A stretch of DNA of 64,000 bases. It comes from Actinomycetota bacterium. GTDB lineage: Bacteria > Actinomycetota > Coriobacteriia > Anaerosomatales > Anaerosomataceae. Shown in pieces: positions 36,819 through 45,458 of the stretch. The stretch is taken from positions 124,001 to 188,000 of the forward strand of contig SBEH01000001.1 in NCBI GenBank assembly GCA_009668945.1. The letters run 5' to 3'. The notes under the pieces were generated by a model that saw only the letters and a list, made by a program, of their open reading frames with translations, had not been told where the DNA came from and searched no databases. Both the position numbers and the translations under genes were made by a program. Every line of letters begins with the position of its first letter. Within the stretch, counting starts at the first letter, position 1.

Positions 36819-38051
36819 ATGGCGCAAGAGGCGCACGGTGCGATCTACGACCTGCTTGCGGTCCGCGGCGTAAGCCGTCGTGACTTCCTCAAGTACTGCA
36901 GCTACATCGCTGCAACGCTTGGGCTGTCAGAGGCCGCAGCACCACAGATCGCCGCCGCGCTGGAGAAGGGCGCGAAGCTCAAGCCCGCACTCTGGCTCAA
37001 CGGCGGTTCGTGCACCGGCTGCACGGAGTCGATGGCTCAGGTCGATACTCCTGACGTCGCCACGATCGTCCTCGAACTGCTGTCCTTCAACTACTTCGAG
37101 ACGATCATGGCCGCCGCCGGCAAGCAGGCGGAGGACAACATCGCCGAGACCATCAAGGAAGGCAACTTCATCCTCGTTTACGAGGGCTCCGTCATGACGG
37201 GCCAGGACGGCAACACACTCATCGTCGGCAACAAGGAAGATGGCTCGCCCAAGAAGGGTACCGAGATCCTCGCCGAGGCTGCTACAGCGGCCCAGGCGGT
37301 CATCTCGGTCGGCGCGTGCGCAGTCGACGGCGGCTGGGTCGCTGCGTATCCGAACCCCGCAGGCGCGATGGGCGTTCAGGCCTTCCTCGACAAGGAAGGC
37401 ATCGCGACACCGGTCGTGAACATCCCCTGCTGCCCCATGAACCCCGAGTGGGTCGTGGCTATGGTCGTCCAGTGGCTGCTCGTGGCCGATGACGATCCGG
37501 CTGTCTTCCTCGAGAAGACCGCGCTGCTCACCAAGACCTATAAGGACGGCATCACCGGCGCGGATGTCACGCTCAACTACCCCGAATACGTCGTCGGCTC
37601 GACGATCCACGACAACTGCCCGCGTCGTGGCCACTTCGAGAACGGCGAGTTCGTCTCCGAGTTCGGCAGCGCCGAAGAGGCGATGGGCTACTGCCTCTAC
37701 AAGGTCGGCTGCAAGGGTCCGCAGACCTTCACACAGTGCCCGGTCACACGCTGGAACCGCTCGGTCAGCTGGTGCGTCAACTCCGGCGCCCCTTGCATCG
37801 GCTGTGGCGGCTTGAACTGGGTGGACAACAACGCCCCGTTCTTCAAGCGTCTGTCGAGCATGCAGATGGGTGGTTCGCTCGGCAACGTCCAGCCTGGCAG
37901 CGTCGCGGCTGTCGTCGGCGGCGTTGCGGCTGCCGCCCTTGTCGCCCACGGCCTCGGCATGAAGGCTGCCGGCCGCATCGGCGACGGTCCTCCGATGGAG
38001 ACCGCGAAGAAGTACGACCGCAAGCGGATGGCGAAGGGAGGCGATAAGTAA
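36819..38051 (+). CDS. hyaA: [NiFe(Se)] hydrogenase small subunit
   Basis: This subunit carries the Fe-S relay from the active site. The 410 residues begin with a Tat signal (RRDFLK at 20-25), so the folded heterodimer is exported. The proximal-cluster motif is GGSCTGC (C65, C68), with later ligands in VGACAVDG, PCCPMNPEW and CPRRGHFENGEF. In the segment WCVNSGAPCIGC, C319 replaces the proline usual in [NiFe] enzymes, which predicts a medial [4Fe-4S] instead of [3Fe-4S] cluster, as in [NiFeSe] enzymes. A C-terminal hydrophobic segment (VAAVVGGVAAAALVAHGLG) anchors it. The ATG at 36819 has AAGGAGGT. The stop overlaps the hyaB start in TAATG. Confidence 0.95.
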   Translation: MAQEAHGAIYDLLAVRGVSRRDFLKYCSYIAATLGLSEAAAPQIAAALEKGAKLKPALWLNGGSCTGCTESMAQVDTPDVATIVLELLSFNYFETIMAAAGKQAEDNIAETIKEGNFILVYEGSVMTGQDGNTLIVGNKEDGSPKKGTEILAEAATAAQAVISVGACAVDGGWVAAYPNPAGAMGVQAFLDKEGIATPVVNIPCCPMNPEWVVAMVVQWLLVADDDPAVFLEKTALLTKTYKDGITGADVTLNYPEYVVGSTIHDNCPRRGHFENGEFVSEFGSAEEAMGYCLYKVGCKGPQTFTQCPVTRWNRSVSWCVNSGAPCIGCGGLNWVDNNAPFFKRLSSMQMGGSLGNVQPGSVAAVVGGVAAAALVAHGLGMKAAGRIGDGPPMETAKKYDRKRMAKGGDK

Positions 38052-39718
38052 TGGCACGCACCGTCATCGATCCGGTCACCCGTATCGAGGGTCATATGCG
38101 GGTTGAGGTCGAGGTCAAGGACAACGAAGTCGTTGACGCCTGGGTATCCGGTACTCTGTACCGCGGCATGGAGACGGTCCTGTTGGACCGTAGCCCCGAG
38201 GATGCGTTCTACGTCTCCCAGCGCATCTGCGGCGTTTGCCCGATCTCGCATAGCCACGCGTCGGCCCAGGCGACTGAGTCGGCACTGGGCATCACGATTC
38301 CAGAGGGCGGACGTCTCGTCCGCAACATCCTCGAGTGCGCCCAGTACCTGCACAGCCACATCCTGTGGTTCTACAACCTGACCGGCCTCGACTACGTCAG
38401 CCCGGTCAACGCCCTCAAGGCGAACATCGCTGACACGTATGCGCTTGCCGATGCCGCTGGCACCCGTCAGGCGGACTTCGGCGCCATCGCGAAGCGCCTC
38501 ACTGCATTCGCCGAGAACGGCCAGCTCTCCATCCTCTCCGGCCACTACTGGGACCACCCCGGCTACGCACTTCCGCCGGAGCTCGACCTTATCGCCACCT
38601 CGCACTATCTCGAGGCTCTCGAGATGCAGGCCGTGGCCAACGAGGTCGTCGCCATCGTGGCCGGCAAGTTCTCGCACCCGATGACGTCGGTCCCCGGCGG
38701 CACCGCATTCGTGCCGACCGTTGACAAGCTCGACGACATCCTCTTCCGCCTCGTGCGGGTCAAGGAGTTCATCGACACGGCGCTCATCCCCGACACGCTC
38801 GCCATCGCTCCGTTCATCCTGGACGCGGCGACGTACGGCGGCGGCACGGGCAACTTCCTGAGCTGGGGTGTGTTCGAGAAGAGCGATCTCGTTCCTGAGA
38901 ACCGCTACCTGCCCCGCGGCTTCGCCCAGGGTCTCAAGCTCGACGCCGGTGTCAGCCCGGACGACGTCACCGAGTACACGGCTCACTCGTGGTACGAGTC
39001 GCCGACCGGTCTCAATCCCGCCCAGGGCGAGACCAAGGCGAACTTCACCGAGTACAACACCGACGAGAAGTACTCGTACGGCAAGGCCGCCCGCTGCAAG
39101 GACAAGTCCTCTGAGGTCGGCCCGCTCGCCCGTATGGTCGTCGCGTACCTCGCCGAGAAGGGCGGCATGGACGTCGCCGGCGGCGCGGACGTTCGTACAC
39201 CTGCCAAGCTCATCGACGGCACCCTGAAGGCCCTCGGCCTCGAGGGCAAGCCCGAGGTGCTGGTCTCTCTGCTCGGCCGCGTCGCTGCCCGGAACCTCGA
39301 AGCCGCGTACATTGCCGACATCGCGCTCGTGTTCGTGAACGAGCTGATCGCCGCGCTCAAGGGCGGCGAGGCCAAGTTCTGGCAGGCAGCCGAGACCGAC
39401 AAGGGCGCCGGCGTGGGCGCGTGGGAAGCCCCGCGTGGCTCGGTCGCCCACTGGATCGGCGTTAACGGTGGCAAGATCGATCACTATCAGATCGTCGCCC
39501 CGACCACCTGGCTCATCGCTCCGCGTGACGACAATGGCGTCCGCGGTCCGATGGAAGAGGGTTTCGTGGGTGTCCCGGTGGCCGATACTGAGAAGCCGCT
39601 CGAGCTGCTGCGAGTAGCGCACAGCTTCGATCCTTGAATCGGGTGCGCGGTTCACGTGTTTGAACCGGCAACCGGCAAGGAAGCGACTATCATGTCTTCC
39701 CCGCTGGGGGTGATGTAG
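38051..39718 (+). CDS. hyaB: [NiFeSe] hydrogenase large subunit, selenocysteine at an in-frame TGA
   Basis: This subunit holds the nickel-iron site that oxidises H2. The first motif, RICGVC, has C60 and C63. The frame reaches TGA at 39635-39637 right after SFDP, where the second motif needs D-P-C-x-x-C-x-x-H. Reading the TGA as selenocysteine (residue 529) gives D-P-U-I-G-C-A-V-H, with C532 and H535, then a 20-residue tail ending at TAG 39716-39718. The tail would be removed after H535 by the protease. The full product is 555 residues. If read as a stop, the 528-residue product would lack two nickel ligands. A SECIS-like hairpin follows the TGA. The start of hyaC directly abuts the true stop. 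Confidence 0.9.
39641..39673 (+). promoter_or_regulatory. Bacterial SECIS-like hairpin in hyaB
   Basis: CGGTTCA (39648-39654) pairs with TGAACCG (39661-39667) around the loop CGTGTT. The stem extends by TGC with GCA past a bulged G at 39647, then by two GC pairs after one mismatch. The loop starts 17 bases after the TGA and has G as its second base, which meets the known bacterial rules for SelB binding (16-37 bases, G within the first two loop positions). It lies inside the coding frame. Confidence 0.8.
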
Positions 39719-40351
39719 ATGGCAGGGCAGCCGCATTATCGTGAGGCGCACCCGCTGGTGTTCGTGATGACACACTGGGTCAACCTCATCTGCATGATCA
39801 TGCTCGCCTTCTCGGGCTTCTACATCCATTTCCCGTTCTTCCCCGGGTTCATGGGCGTAGCCCGCGGCATGCACTTCTTCGCGATGTACGTGATCATCAT
39901 CAACCTCACCTTCCGTATCGTCGCCGCCTTCACGGTGAAGACGGCCACCGACCTCGGAAGCCGCGAGGTGGACACGGACATCAAGAACTGGCTGCCGCAG
40001 GAGAAGAACAAGCACCAGTTCTTCGAGACGGTGAAGTACTACCTGTTCCTGCGCAAGGAAGGCGTCATCTCGGCCAAGTACGGCTCGCTCCAGAAGATGG
40101 CGTATCTGGCTACGATCCCGCTCACGTACCTGCAGGCGTACACCGGTTTCGCGATATACGGCCCGACCATGAAGGGCGGGTTCTTCGCAGCCGGCACGAC
40201 TCTGGTGGGCGGCCCGATGAACATGCGGATCATCCACTACTTCATCATGTGGGTGTTCATCGTGTTCACGATGATCCACGCCTACCTCGCGAACATCTAC
40301 AACTTCAATCCGAGCAAGATCATCTTTGCTTGGAAGGAGACGGACCACTAG
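39719..40351 (+). CDS. hyaC: Hydrogenase b-type cytochrome subunit
   Basis: This membrane subunit passes electrons from the hydrogenase to the quinone pool. The 210 residues have four membrane segments with histidines placed for two b hemes: HPLVFVMTHWVNLICMIML, GMHFFAMYVIIINLTFRIV, and RIIHYFIMWVFIVFTMIHAYL near the C-terminus. It begins at the base after the hyaB stop codon, so it is translated only if ribosomes reach that point or start anew; GGGGGTGATG lies upstream. Confidence 0.93.
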   Translation: MAGQPHYREAHPLVFVMTHWVNLICMIMLAFSGFYIHFPFFPGFMGVARGMHFFAMYVIIINLTFRIVAAFTVKTATDLGSREVDTDIKNWLPQEKNKHQFFETVKYYLFLRKEGVISAKYGSLQKMAYLATIPLTYLQAYTGFAIYGPTMKGGFFAAGTTLVGGPMNMRIIHYFIMWVFIVFTMIHAYLANIYNFNPSKIIFAWKETDH

Positions 40352-40395
40352 TCTCCGGCTACGGGCGACCGTCATACTGTCGTCCGTGAGCAGAC

Positions 40396-40425
40396 CGGGC
40401 CCCGGGGCACACGCTCCGGGGCCCG
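40396..40425 (+). terminator. Hairpin between hyaC and hyaD
   Basis: CGGGCCCCGG and CCGGGGCCCG form a perfect 10-base-pair stem with a 10-base loop. There is no T-run, so it may reduce rather than stop transcription into hyaD. Confidence 0.5.
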
Positions 40426-40465
40426 AGTCATGACCCGCAGGGCTCGCCCGGAAGGGAACGCACGC

Positions 40466-41053
40466 GTGATGGAAGCGACTCCGAGGATCCTGGTGCTCGG
40501 CATCGGCAACATCCTCATGATGGACGAGGGCGTCGGCAATCGCGTCGCCGTCGAACTCGAGCGCAACTTCGCCTTTCCGGAGGACGTACGCGTCATGGAC
40601 GCGGGCACGATGGGCCTCGGGATGATGCACCTCTTCCGCGGCGTCGAGTTCCTGCTCGTGGTCGATGCTGTCGACGGCACCGGGCATCCCGCCGGGACCG
40701 TTGTCCGCGTCTCACCCGACGACTTCGCGCCGAATCAGGTACTCCACTCACTCCACGACGTGCGTTTCGTCGACGTGCTGCAGGCCGCCAAGCTCATCGG
40801 CATCATGCCGGAGGCCGACTGCATCGGCATCCAGGTGGAGAACATGAGCCCGCCCGAGCTGCATATCGGGCTCACCGAGGTCGTCGAGGCGGCAATCCCG
40901 CGCGCGCTAGCGGCAGTCCTCTACGTGCTCGAGGAACGCGGCGTCGAGGCCGAACCGCTCGTAGGCGGAGATGCCGACGCGGCGTTCCAGGCGTCGGTCG
41001 CCGAGGCGAAGGCGGACGTCGAGCGACGGCAGAAGCAGGCTGAAAGACCCTAG
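40466..41053 (+). CDS. hyaD: Hydrogenase maturation endopeptidase
   Basis: This protease removes the C-terminal tail of the large subunit after nickel insertion. The 195 residues contain LVLGIGNILMMDEGVGNRV, with the acidic metal ligand, VVDAVDGTG with a second one, and SLHDV with the histidine ligand. Its presence fits the 20-residue tail predicted after H535 of HyaB. GTG at 40466 has AGGGA 8 bases upstream; ATG at 40469 is equally possible. The stop shares the CTAG palindrome with the convergent transketolase gene. Confidence 0.92.
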   Translation: MMEATPRILVLGIGNILMMDEGVGNRVAVELERNFAFPEDVRVMDAGTMGLGMMHLFRGVEFLLVVDAVDGTGHPAGTVVRVSPDDFAPNQVLHSLHDVRFVDVLQAAKLIGIMPEADCIGIQVENMSPPELHIGLTEVVEAAIPRALAAVLYVLEERGVEAEPLVGGDADAAFQASVAEAKADVERRQKQAERP

Positions 41054-42972
41054 TCTGCGGTGTCTGAAAGTAGACGGACGAGCTTCGCGATCCCGTCGGA
41101 GTCCAGACCGGCCCGTGCCAGCAGCTCCGCCGCGTCCCCCGAGCTCTCGTACCCGGTCACGCCGAGCGATGCCAGCCGTACGCCGATGCCTCGGGATGCG
41201 ATCCATTCGGCCGCAGACGCCCACAGGCCCGTGCGAGACGCGTGGTCCTCTGCAACAAGCACCCATGGAGCCGACACCGCGCGCTCCATCGCGATACCGT
41301 CGAGATCCAGGGGAGCTGACACCACGCACACACCGACCGCGAGCCCGTGACCCGCGACGAGATCGGCAGCCTCGACCGCTGCCCCGGCGACGGTCCCCAT
41401 CGTGAGAATCACGCCGTCGTCGCCCTCACGCGCCCAATCGGCCCGGCCGTACTCGAACGCGTAGTCGCCGGCGAAGAGCGGCTCGCCTGTCGAGTCGAGG
41501 AGCACCGGCAGCTTTGAGCGACCCATCGCTATCGCCACGCAGCCGGGTATCCCGGGCATCGCTCGTACGGCGCGATCCGTCTGGTTCGGGTCGGCCGGGA
41601 CGATCACCCTCCACCCGAACATCGAGCGGAACGCTCCGATGTAGTCGATGCACTGGTGCGTCTTGCCGTCCTCGCCGACGTCGAGACCGCAATGCGTTAG
41701 CGCGAGCTTCACGGACGCCTCGTTGATGTCGTTCAGGCGCTGCTGGTTGTACACCTCGTCGACGCCGAACACGCCGAAGTCGGAGAAGAAGGTGAGCACG
41801 TCGGAAACGGACAGTGCTCCGGCAACAGTCGCAGCGTTGTGCTCGCCAACGCCACACTGGACGAATCCTGCCGGCCGGATCCGGGCGAACTCGCCGGTCT
41901 TCACCGAGGCGGCCAGGTCGCAGTCGAGTACGGCGATCGGGACCTCGGGACTCGCCACAGCGATATCGGTGAGCGCACTCCCCCAGGCAGAGCGGTTGTC
42001 CGAGTGCCTATCGCGCGTGTAGGTGCGCGGACTACCCGCGTCCAGCTCGAAGCCGCGCCGCCGGACGTGGAGGGCCGGTGTCATGCAGACGCCCCGGCGA
42101 CGTTCGCGCGCACCGTCGAGACCGGGCTCGCAGCCCAGTTCCACCATCGCCCGTCCGTATTCCTCGAGTGTCAGACCGCGCCCGTGAAACTCGGCCCGCC
42201 CCTCCATGAACGACACGCCCTTGCCGATGACGGTGTGGGCGATGACAGCTACCGGCCGCGAGGTGTCGGCAACCGCCGAGGCGACCGCCGCGTAGACTGC
42301 GCGTACGTCGTGTCCGTCCACTTCCAGAACGCCCCAACCGTCGGCGGCGAAGCCCGCGGCGACATCCACCGGCATGACGTCGGTCGTGGCGCCGGAGATC
42401 TGGATGCCGTTGAGGTCTACGACGACGTTCAGGTCGTGCAGCCGGTGACGGACGGCCAGACGACGTGCCTCTGCGACCTGCCCCTTGTGCTGCTCGCCGT
42501 CGCTCATCGCCACGAATGTCCGGTGCGAACGGCCGGTCAGCCGCGATGCGAGGGCGAAGCCCACGCCCGCCGAGAGGCCCTGCCCGAGATTGCCGGTGCC
42601 CCACTCCACACCGGGGACCGAGCGCTCCACATGCCCCTCAAAGACGCTTCCCACCTGCCGAAAGTGCGCCACGGCGTCCTCGAGCCCGAAGAAGCCCGCG
42701 TCTGCAAGCGCACAGTACACTCCGGGAGAGGTGTGTCCGTGGCTGACCGCGATGCGGTCGCGGTCCTCCCAGTGCGGTCGCGCGGGATCCAGGTTCGCGA
42801 AGTGGTAGAGCACGAGGTAGATCTCGAGCGAGGACATCGACCCACCGGGATGCCCGGACGCCGCGAGTGTCGTCATCGTGAGAATCGCGCCTCGCAGCAC
42901 GCGAGCGCGCTCCTCGAGTTCGGCGGCGGACGCGTCGTCTAGCACGGGTGAGGCGAAACCCCGCTCGAGCAT
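41050..42972 (-). CDS. tkt: Transketolase
   Basis: Transketolase moves two-carbon units in the pentose phosphate pathway using thiamine diphosphate. The 640 residues are a single chain with all three domains. The cofactor-binding region reads SDGEQHKGQVAEARRLA, with S where most enzymes have G. SHGHTSPGVYCALAD, GTGNLGQGLSAGVG and later LTHCGLDVGEDGKTHQ are family sequences. It is full length, unlike the split transketolase halves of many anaerobes. It starts at ATG 42972 with no immediate partner. Confidence 0.9.
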   Translation of the reverse strand: MLERGFASPVLDDASAAELEERARVLRGAILTMTTLAASGHPGGSMSSLEIYLVLYHFANLDPARPHWEDRDRIAVSHGHTSPGVYCALADAGFFGLEDAVAHFRQVGSVFEGHVERSVPGVEWGTGNLGQGLSAGVGFALASRLTGRSHRTFVAMSDGEQHKGQVAEARRLAVRHRLHDLNVVVDLNGIQISGATTDVMPVDVAAGFAADGWGVLEVDGHDVRAVYAAVASAVADTSRPVAVIAHTVIGKGVSFMEGRAEFHGRGLTLEEYGRAMVELGCEPGLDGARERRRGVCMTPALHVRRRGFELDAGSPRTYTRDRHSDNRSAWGSALTDIAVASPEVPIAVLDCDLAASVKTGEFARIRPAGFVQCGVGEHNAATVAGALSVSDVLTFFSDFGVFGVDEVYNQQRLNDINEASVKLALTHCGLDVGEDGKTHQCIDYIGAFRSMFGWRVIVPADPNQTDRAVRAMPGIPGCVAIAMGRSKLPVLLDSTGEPLFAGDYAFEYGRADWAREGDDGVILTMGTVAGAAVEAADLVAGHGLAVGVCVVSAPLDLDGIAMERAVSAPWVLVAEDHASRTGLWASAAEWIASRGIGVRLASLGVTGYESSGDAAELLARAGLDSDGIAKLVRLLSDTAD

Positions 42973-43065
42973 TCGGCCTCCTCAAGTCGCCGAAGCGCGC
43001 GCACGCAAGCGCGTCGCACGGTTACACTGAGCATACCCAAACCCACCGTCCGAAGGAGTCGCCGC

Positions 43066-43878
43066 GTGGATCTGCGCGCCATCGCCGAGGCCGCTGCGCG
43101 AGCCGGTGCCGACGTCCTCCGTCGGCAGGCCGGGCGCGTGACGGGCCTGCGCACGAAGTCGGGCAGCCAGGACCTCGTGAGCGCCGCCGACGTAGCATCC
43201 GGTGTCGCGATCGTGACCGCGATCGCCTCCGCAGCGCCAGGCGCCCGGTTCGTGGTGGAGGAGCCGGAGGTCTACGACCTGGCCGGCGTCGCGCGGGGAG
43301 ACCTCGGCGATGACGAGGTGTGGGTGATCGACCCGCTCGACGGCACGACGTCGTTCGTGCATACGTACCCGTGCTGGTCGGTGAGCATTGCGTGTCTGCG
43401 CGGGGGATTCCCGGTGGCCGCGGCGGTGTACAACGTGCCCGCCGATGAGCTCTACTCGGCGGCGCGCGGCGCGGGCGCGACTCTGAACGGCGCGCCACTC
43501 GCCTGCGCGGGATCCGCGACCCTCGAGGGCGCGCTGCTCGGCACCGGATTCCCGTACGACCGCGGTGAGCCGCTCGACCGGCAGCTCCAGATCCTCGCCC
43601 GGCTGTTGCGCCCGGCACATGACGTGCGCCGCGACGGTTCGGCGGCCGTCGACCTCTGTCATGTGGCGGCGAACCGGACCGACGGCTTCTGGGAGACCGC
43701 ACTCAGGCCCTGGGACATGGCCGCAGGAGTGCTCGTCGTGCAGGAGGCGGGCGGTGTCGCAACCGCACTCGACGGTGGGCCCTGGACCACACAAACATGC
43801 GACGTCCTTGCCGCCAATCCCGCCCTGCACGCGGTGCTGCGAGATGCGGTGGCCGAAACCGGCGGCGACCGGGCGTAG
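43066..43878 (+). CDS. Inositol monophosphatase family protein
   Basis: The 270 residues have the metal-binding sequences VVEEPEVYDL, WVIDPLDGTTSFVH and LRPWDMAAGVLVVQEAGG, as in inositol-phosphate, histidinol-phosphate and related phosphatases. The sequence cannot tell the substrate. GTG at 43066 has GAAGGAG upstream. The gene diverges from transketolase and ends 40 bases before the convergent heme gene. Confidence 0.88.
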   Translation: MDLRAIAEAAARAGADVLRRQAGRVTGLRTKSGSQDLVSAADVASGVAIVTAIASAAPGARFVVEEPEVYDLAGVARGDLGDDEVWVIDPLDGTTSFVHTYPCWSVSIACLRGGFPVAAAVYNVPADELYSAARGAGATLNGAPLACAGSATLEGALLGTGFPYDRGEPLDRQLQILARLLRPAHDVRRDGSAAVDLCHVAANRTDGFWETALRPWDMAAGVLVVQEAGGVATALDGGPWTTQTCDVLAANPALHAVLRDAVAETGGDRA

Positions 43879-43918
43879 CACCCCGCCGCGTCCGCCCGGC
43901 TACAGCACCCTGGTGCGT

Positions 43919-45427
43919 CTACCGCTCCCGCGCCGGCGCGGCGGTGTCTTCGGCGTACTCGATCCCGAGGTCGCCGAGGACTTTCGAGACCGCGGCCTCG
44001 CCGCTCTCGATGCAGTTCGGGATGCCGACACCACGGTAGGCACCGCCCGCGAGTGCGAGACCGCGGATGTCGCTGCAGCGCCGCTCGATCTCGTCCACGC
44101 GGTCAAGGTGACCGAGGGTGTACTGCGGCATGCCGCCCACCCAGCGGTAGACGCTTGCGATCACGGGCTGCGCATCGCCCTTCATGCCCAGAAGCTCGAC
44201 GATCTGCGCGCGCACCATCTCGATGAGGTCCTCATCACTCGCTTCCAGCATGCGCTGGTTCTGCGGCCCGCCGACGAAGCCCCGGAGCAGCACGCGGCCC
44301 TCCGGCGACCGGTCCGGCCACTTCGAGGACGACAGCGTCACCGCGAGGATCGGGCGCTTCTCCACCTGCGGTGAGAGGATGCCGAACCACGCGAGGTCTG
44401 CCGGGCAGTCCTCGGTGCGAAACGCCATCGGCACGGTCGCGGACGACGAGCACGGGATCGATGCGAGCAGGTCCGCTACGTCGTCATCGATCTCGCGCAT
44501 GAGCCGCGTGGCCGCCCACGCCTCAGTCGCGACGATCACGGCGTCCGCGTCAAGCGTCTCGCCTGATGCCAGCGTAACGCGCCAGCCCTCGGAGATGCGC
44601 TCCAGCGACGCCACCTCGGCGCCGGTGCGGATGCGCTTGGCCCCAACGGCGCCCGCGATGCCGTCGGTGAGCTGCTGCATGCCGCGGCGGAACGTGTTGA
44701 AGAACGCCCACGGCTTGGCGCCCGGCTTGGGCGGGTACTTCCGGCGCATCTCCTCGCGCTTCTTGCGCTCGGCCAAGAACCCCTTGATCAGCGAGCCGGA
44801 CTGCTGCTCCATTTCGAGGAAGTTCGGGAAGGTCGCCGCGAGCGACATCTCCTTCGGATCCGACGCGTGCACTCCGCCTACAAGCGGCTCGGCGAGGCGG
44901 TCGAGCGACTCGCGGCCCATGCGTCGCACGACGAAGCTCTCGAGAGTCTCGTCGTGGTCCTGCGCGGTCTCCCCTTCGGCCCACCGCACCTTCGGCGGCA
45001 TGAACCAATCGAGGGCCATGCGGAACTTCGCGGGCCAGGAGTACAGAGGCGTCGTGGCGAGCGGGACGAGCTTCGTGGGCGCGAACATCATGATGCCATC
45101 GGGAAGCTCGATGAGGCGCTTTCCCTTCACGATGAGCGTCTTCTTGTTCTCCTCGCGCGCCGGCACCATCTCCTCGGCTATGCCGAGCATGCGGGCGATT
45201 CGACCGATCGCAGGCTTCCCGGAGATGAATGCATCGCTGCCGCCGTCGATCACGTACTCGCCGCCCTCGGCGTCGCGCACGATGTCGGTGGCGAGCTTGC
45301 CGCCGAGACGTGTGTCCTTCTCGAGCAGCACGCAGTCCACGTCACAGCCCGCCTCGGCCGCTCTGCGGATCTTGTACGCAGCGCCCAGCCCGGCCGCGCC
45401 GCCTCCGATGACGATGACTCGCTTCAC
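43919..45427 (-). CDS. HemY/CgoX-type porphyrinogen oxidase, copy 2
   Basis: This FAD enzyme oxidises coproporphyrinogen III (CgoX) or protoporphyrinogen IX (HemY). The 502 residues start VKRVIVIGGGAAGLGAAYKI, the dinucleotide-binding fold, and end with the FAD site LALAGGAYRGVGIPNCIESGE. The neighbouring copy has the same length and a very similar layout, including PKPGAK and MPQYTLGHLDRVD, so one arose from the other by tandem duplication. The start GTG at 45427 has AAGGGCG upstream. Which copy does the canonical step is unclear. Confidence 0.88.
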   Translation of the reverse strand: MKRVIVIGGGAAGLGAAYKIRRAAEAGCDVDCVLLEKDTRLGGKLATDIVRDAEGGEYVIDGGSDAFISGKPAIGRIARMLGIAEEMVPAREENKKTLIVKGKRLIELPDGIMMFAPTKLVPLATTPLYSWPAKFRMALDWFMPPKVRWAEGETAQDHDETLESFVVRRMGRESLDRLAEPLVGGVHASDPKEMSLAATFPNFLEMEQQSGSLIKGFLAERKKREEMRRKYPPKPGAKPWAFFNTFRRGMQQLTDGIAGAVGAKRIRTGAEVASLERISEGWRVTLASGETLDADAVIVATEAWAATRLMREIDDDVADLLASIPCSSSATVPMAFRTEDCPADLAWFGILSPQVEKRPILAVTLSSSKWPDRSPEGRVLLRGFVGGPQNQRMLEASDEDLIEMVRAQIVELLGMKGDAQPVIASVYRWVGGMPQYTLGHLDRVDEIERRCSDIRGLALAGGAYRGVGIPNCIESGEAAVSKVLGDLGIEYAEDTAAPARER

Positions 45428-45458
45428 CCGCACGCCCTTCCTCGCGTCCGCCGTTAGG

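Noticed and set aside
36383-36820. A 145-codon minus-strand frame upstream of the hydrogenase
   Set aside because: It has very high Arg and Pro content, no Shine-Dalgarno and no recognisable domain, and it covers the likely promoter.
39635-39637. hyaB as a pseudogene with a nonsense mutation
   Set aside because: The frame stays intact after the TGA with perfect motif residues, a SECIS-like hairpin follows it, the downstream genes are intact, and the small subunit has the matching medial-cluster cysteine. Decay would not explain these together.
37697-40687. A 996-codon open frame on the minus strand across the hydrogenase genes
   Set aside because: It is antisense to four well-recognised genes, is rich in His, Asp, Glu, Arg and Val as expected of a high-GC shadow frame, and matches no family.
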